Source: an uncultured Chloroflexota bacterium (lineage in GTDB: Bacteria > Chloroflexota > Anaerolineae > Aggregatilineales > Phototrophicaceae). From it: DNA of 8,062 bases. Position 1 is the stretch's first letter; each line of letters starts with the position of its first letter. Positions 5,328 through 8,062 of the stretch are shown piece after piece. Under the pieces are notes generated by a model. It did no database searches, was not told the DNA's origin, and worked only from the letters and a program-made list of their open reading frames with translations. A program made the position numbers and the translations under genes. The DNA lies in assembly GCA_937927665.1 (NCBI GenBank), contig CALBRY010000435.1, positions 1 through 8,062 on the forward strand. Reading direction: 5' to 3'.

Positions 5328-5341
5328 CACGGCATGCCGTG
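5328..5341. terminator. 14-bp palindrome after the GT39 gene
   Basis: CACGGCATGCCGTG is perfectly self-complementary and lies 17 nt past the GT39 stop codon. On the minus strand it is followed by TTGGGGGTGTGTTTGTG, moderately T-rich but not a true T tract. It shares the GGCATGCC core with the palindrome at 3176-3195. Confidence 0.4.
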
Positions 5342-5358
5342 AGACTGCATGACGCTGC

Positions 5359-7359
5359 TCAGCGCCATGTATACAGCGTGTAATAGAAGCCATCCGTCCA
5401 TACGGGAGTCATGACTTGATCGCGGGCGGCGGCGAACTGCGCGTTCGCTTCGGCATGCGCCGGATCAGCGCTGTCGAGCGCAAAGCCGGATTCCCAGAAC
5501 AGCAGATAATCATCTCCAGCGGCGCGATACGCTTCAAACACCGCTTCCGGTGAATCCACCAACCCGCGCCGCCAGTGATCGAACATGACATCGGGTACAC
5601 ACTGGATCGATGACGGGCAGTAAAACGAACGCGGCTCCCACATCAGCCGCACCTGACCGCCATCCGGCACAACCGCGCCAAGATCGGCAAGCGCGGGATG
5701 ATGTGCGCCGAGCGCCTGATATAAATAATCGCGATCGTCAATCGATCCGGCGGCGTACTCGATGACGCGGCTCTCCACTGTTGAGCGCAAGACATCCGCC
5801 GCGCTGAAAATAAGCGTGATGGCAAACACCGCCCGCACGACGAAACCGACATTGATCGGTTTTTCGGGCAGACGATCGATTCCGGTGAATGCCGCCGCGC
5901 CGAGCAGCGCAAACAGCGGAAATGCCATCACGATCATGCGGGTTTGCGCGGCGATCCCGTTTTCGAGCGAAAGCACACCCCACGCGATCACGATAATCGT
6001 CAGGAGCAGCACGCCATCGCGGAGCAAGCGCCGTTCTTCAGCCGCCAGCCGCCACCAGACGATCAACAGCAAAAACGGCGCGGTCAGCAGCCAAACGCCG
6101 CTTGAAAATGCGTAGCCTTCGCCGTTGTGAACGCCGAAGATCGCGGCGGCAACCGGCAGGATCGGCAGATGCCACACCCGCCCGTTGAGCAAACCGCCGC
6201 CCACGATGTTAAACGCCGCCATCCGCTGCGCGTCCCAGTTCAGCCCGCCGAAGAAATACGGGTAAATCGGGTTTTGATACAGGAGCGCACCCTTGATCAT
6301 CCAAGGCGCGAACACGATCAGCGCGGGAATGGCTAGACGGAGCATATTCGCCAGCCATAAGCGCGGCGGACTGTGAGCGAGAACGGCGATCAGGAGCGCG
6401 ACCGCATAAACCCCCATGATGTACTTGATACCCACGCCGAAACCGAGCAGAACGCCGATAAGGATCAACCATCCCGGCTGAGCATCGCGCCGCCAGCGGA
6501 AGAAGATCACGAACGCGGCGGCGGCAACTGCCATCACGCCGAGATCGACGTATGCCGCCCCGAACAACCGCCATAAGCTGTAGCTCGACAGCAGGATCGC
6601 CACCGCGACATACGCCGCGCGCCGATCCAAGATGCGGCGCGTGATCGATGCGGTGAGCATGAGCGCCAGCACGCCAAACGCAAAATGAAGCGGCGCGGCA
6701 GCAGTCGAGCGCCCGAACATGCCGATCACGAGCGCATACAGGGTTTCGACGATTTGCGGGAAACCGAGGAAGAAATTATCCCCGTGCGCGGTGATCGTGT
6801 GTTCCGCCAGCATGCGCTGAGGGGCGACTAAGTGATAGGTCAGGCTGTCCCATGCGGCGGGGGGCGCAAGCGCGATCAAGAGGGCGAACAGAAGGAGCAC
6901 GCCAGTAAACAGCGTGATTCCGGTTTCAAATGGGGTACGCGGACGGATCAGGCGCATGATTTCGCGGATCGCGCGGTTCACCTGCGCGAGTGTAACCCGC
7001 AAGAATACCAGCGAGATCACGAGCGCGGCGGCGATCAGCGCGGGATATAAGAAGCCGATCAAGCCAAACAGTAAAACGATCAGGCTGATCATGCCCAAGC
7101 CGATCACGATCTCGATGGGAAGGCGTTCCAACGGGGATGAATCACGCCAAGCTAGGCGTGAGAGCGCCGCCCGCCCCCAAACTGCCGCCATCAGCAGCAG
7201 GAAACCAACGATGAGCAAATCAAGCGCTGCGCCGCCAATTCGCAGCGCGAAACCAACGTCGATTGGCTTATGCGTCCAGTAGTAGGCAATCAACAGGACG
7301 AGGACGGCAATCAACACGACAAGAGCGCGCACAAGGGTTAACAACGGTCTTTGGTTCAT
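5359..7359 (-). CDS. Family 39 (PMT/ArnT-like) integral membrane glycosyltransferase
   Basis: 666 aa multi-pass membrane protein with roughly 12-14 hydrophobic segments between residues 8 and 521, then a soluble tail of about 145 aa. The family places sugars from polyprenyl-phosphate donors onto lipids, proteins or glycans outside the membrane. Supporting motifs: the acidic motif of the first outer loop, WDSLTYHLVAP (170-180, D171 the likely catalytic or metal-binding Asp), FFLGFPQIVETLY (196-208), a second acidic loop motif GAAYVDLGV (267-275), GFGVGIKYIMGVYAV (306-320) and APWMIKGALLYQNPIYPYFF (351-370), typical of GT39-like proteins. The soluble tail contains MWEPRSFYCPSSIQCVPD (573-590), with C581 and C587 possibly paired. 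The start is uncertain: ATG at 7359 has no clear Shine-Dalgarno; a GTG at 7395 is in frame but less hydrophobic. The acceptor cannot be told from the sequence. Confidence 0.85.
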   Translation of the reverse strand: MNQRPLLTLVRALVVLIAVLVLLIAYYWTHKPIDVGFALRIGGAALDLLIVGFLLLMAAVWGRAALSRLAWRDSSPLERLPIEIVIGLGMISLIVLLFGLIGFLYPALIAAALVISLVFLRVTLAQVNRAIREIMRLIRPRTPFETGITLFTGVLLLFALLIALAPPAAWDSLTYHLVAPQRMLAEHTITAHGDNFFLGFPQIVETLYALVIGMFGRSTAAAPLHFAFGVLALMLTASITRRILDRRAAYVAVAILLSSYSLWRLFGAAYVDLGVMAVAAAAFVIFFRWRRDAQPGWLILIGVLLGFGVGIKYIMGVYAVALLIAVLAHSPPRLWLANMLRLAIPALIVFAPWMIKGALLYQNPIYPYFFGGLNWDAQRMAAFNIVGGGLLNGRVWHLPILPVAAAIFGVHNGEGYAFSSGVWLLTAPFLLLIVWWRLAAEERRLLRDGVLLLTIIVIAWGVLSLENGIAAQTRMIVMAFPLFALLGAAAFTGIDRLPEKPINVGFVVRAVFAITLIFSAADVLRSTVESRVIEYAAGSIDDRDYLYQALGAHHPALADLGAVVPDGGQVRLMWEPRSFYCPSSIQCVPDVMFDHWRRGLVDSPEAVFEAYRAAGDDYLLFWESGFALDSADPAHAEANAQFAAARDQVMTPVWTDGFYYTLYTWR

Positions 7360-7399
7360 AAACACGCAGCGAATAGGGGACTCATAAATGACCACCTCA

Positions 7400-7408
7400 T
7401 GTTACACT
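7400..7408 (+). promoter_or_regulatory. Weak extended -10 candidate for the YacP/NYN gene
   Basis: TGTTACACT fits TGnTACACT, with the -10 hexamer TACACT (7403-7408) matching 4 of 6 bases. No good -35 is visible. It lies in the 77-bp gap between the divergent GT39 and NYN starts, where a promoter is needed. Confidence 0.35.
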
Positions 7409-7436
7409 GCTGTATCGCATTTTGCAGGGCGACATG

Positions 7437-7919
7437 ATGGCGTATTTGATCGACGGACACAACTTGATTGGACAACTCCCCGATATTTCGCTGGCAGATC
7501 CGAACGACGAAGCAAAGCTCGTGTTGAAGTTAAAGGGCTTTGCGGCGCGGACTCGCAAGCGGGTGATCGTGGTGTTCGATAACGGCGTGCCAGCAGGCAA
7601 ATCGAGCCTAGGGAATCATGTTGTCGAGGTGCTGTTCGCCTCACCGGGTACAACAGCAGACGCGATCATGCAAGCGCGCATCCGTTCCGCGCCTGATCCG
7701 ATGATGTGGGTGGTCGTGAGCGGGGATAACGAGGTGCTCGCCGCTGCCCGTGAGCGGAAAATGCGGGCGATCAAAAGTGCGGAGTTTGTGCAGGAATTGA
7801 ATCCGCCAAAGCCGCCACCGAAAAATCTCGACAAAGAGGCGCATATGGATGTCCCCGTATCGCCGAAAGAGGTCGAGGAGTGGTTAAAGATCTTCGGGAG
7901 AAAGCCGCCGAAGAAGTAA
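7437..7919 (+). CDS. NYN domain protein, YacP/Rae1-type predicted RNase
   Basis: 160 aa single-domain protein of the NYN (PIN-like) nuclease family, close to the YacP type. The acidic active-site residues are in place: D6 in YLIDGHNLIG, D48 in VIVVFDNG (43-50), D75 in GTTADAIM and D97 in VVVSGDNEV (92-100). The tail is Pro/Lys-rich (NPPKPPPKNLDKE, 122-134) and ends with a short helix, VSPKEVEEWLKIFG (141-154). YacP/Rae1 cleaves mRNA at the ribosome in Bacillus; the exact role here is inferred. AGGG (7426-7429) lies 7 nt before the ATG at 7437 and only 4 nt before the adjacent ATG at 7434, so I prefer 7437; the difference is one residue. Divergent from the GT39 gene, monocistronic in the window. 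Confidence 0.88.
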   Translation: MAYLIDGHNLIGQLPDISLADPNDEAKLVLKLKGFAARTRKRVIVVFDNGVPAGKSSLGNHVVEVLFASPGTTADAIMQARIRSAPDPMMWVVVSGDNEVLAAARERKMRAIKSAEFVQELNPPKPPPKNLDKEAHMDVPVSPKEVEEWLKIFGRKPPKK

Positions 7920-7936
7920 GTAATACCGCCCTCTCT

Positions 7937-8006
7937 CTGCTGGCGCACTGGCAGAGAAAATAAACCCCTCCCTGCTGGCACACTGGCAGAGAAAATAAAC
8001 CCCTCC
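7937..8006. repeat. Two tandem 35-bp repeats downstream of the NYN gene
   Basis: Units 7937-7971 and 7972-8006 are directly adjacent and differ at one base (7945 G versus 7980 A). Each begins CTGCTGGCRCACTGGCAGAG and continues through an A-rich piece to CCCCTCC. In the first, TCTCTGC (7934-7940) pairs with GCAGAGA (7951-7957) around a 10-nt loop. They start 17 bp past the NYN stop codon. No coding role is apparent. Confidence 0.8.
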
Positions 8007-8011
8007 CCCGA

Positions 8012-8037
8012 CCCCTCCCCGCTGGCGCAAGGAGGGG
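8012..8037. repeat. GC-rich inverted repeat following the tandem repeats
   Basis: CCCCTCC (8012-8018) pairs perfectly with GGAGGGG (8031-8037) around a 12-nt loop that again contains GCTGGCGC, as in the tandem units. This resembles the C-rich dispersed palindromes found between genes in several bacteria, including Chloroflexota; it could also terminate transcription, though no T tract follows within the window. Confidence 0.5.
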
Positions 8038-8062
8038 AGAAGAACACAGATGAAGAATTTAC

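Noticed and set aside
7937..8006. CRISPR array
   Set aside because: The two 35-bp units are directly adjacent with no spacer, and no cas gene is present.
7616..8047. 143-codon minus-strand frame over the NYN gene and the repeats
   Set aside because: Antisense to a conserved gene and partly encoded by the GC-rich repeats; its Gly/Ser/Pro-rich start is typical of translated intergenic repeats.

Overview
The window looks like a core-genome segment of a moderately GC-rich bacterium, most likely Chloroflexota of the Anaerolineae type. This is an inference from protein style and gene company: Thr/Pro-linked LysM and lamin-tail surface proteins, an SH3-domain secreted protein, a large family 39 membrane glycosyltransferase with a C-terminal soluble tail, and a minimal TatA with an FGxxRIxRIGGELG motif. 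No rRNA, tRNA, transposase, phage gene, CRISPR array or toxin-antitoxin pair was seen.

Layout. Bases 1-2222 hold the classical replication/recombination cluster dnaX-ybaB-recR, transcribed leftwards, with a plausible sigma70-type promoter at 2194-2222; recR runs off the left edge after 63 codons. Next come a 12-bp perfect hairpin and a leftward orphan GyrI-like ligand-binding protein (2321-2794). A divergent regulatory region with a consensus extended -10 element separates this from a rightward tatA (2961-3158). A 20-bp perfect palindrome lies in the convergent tatA/DUF1992 junction. Bases 5166-3205 form a tight leftward three-gene set: SH3-like secreted protein, membrane-anchored LysM plus lamin-tail protein, and a DUF1992 (DnaJC28 conserved-domain) protein, with gaps of 30 and 12 nt and good ribosome sites. 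Upstream is a leftward GT39-type membrane glycosyltransferase (7359-5359), divergent from a rightward YacP/NYN-type RNase (7437-7919). The right edge holds 35-bp tandem repeats and a GC-rich inverted repeat.

How they fit together. DnaX (clamp loader), YbaB (nucleoid protein) and RecR (gap repair mediator) are a long-conserved operon. The SH3/LysM/LTD pair suggests a two-protein cell-surface or exopolymer-binding function; the GT39 enzyme may modify the same envelope but has no visible transcriptional link to it. No stretch longer than 300 bases lacks a gene; the longest gap, 5167-5358, is described below.

I do not see a clear undescribed system. The items most worth a second look are the LysM-LTD/SH3/DUF1992 operon, the hairpins and palindromes without U tracts at gene ends (two sharing a GGCATGCC core), the 35-bp tandem repeats, and strong GATC enrichment with an 842-bp GATC-free stretch over the GyrI-like and tatA genes.
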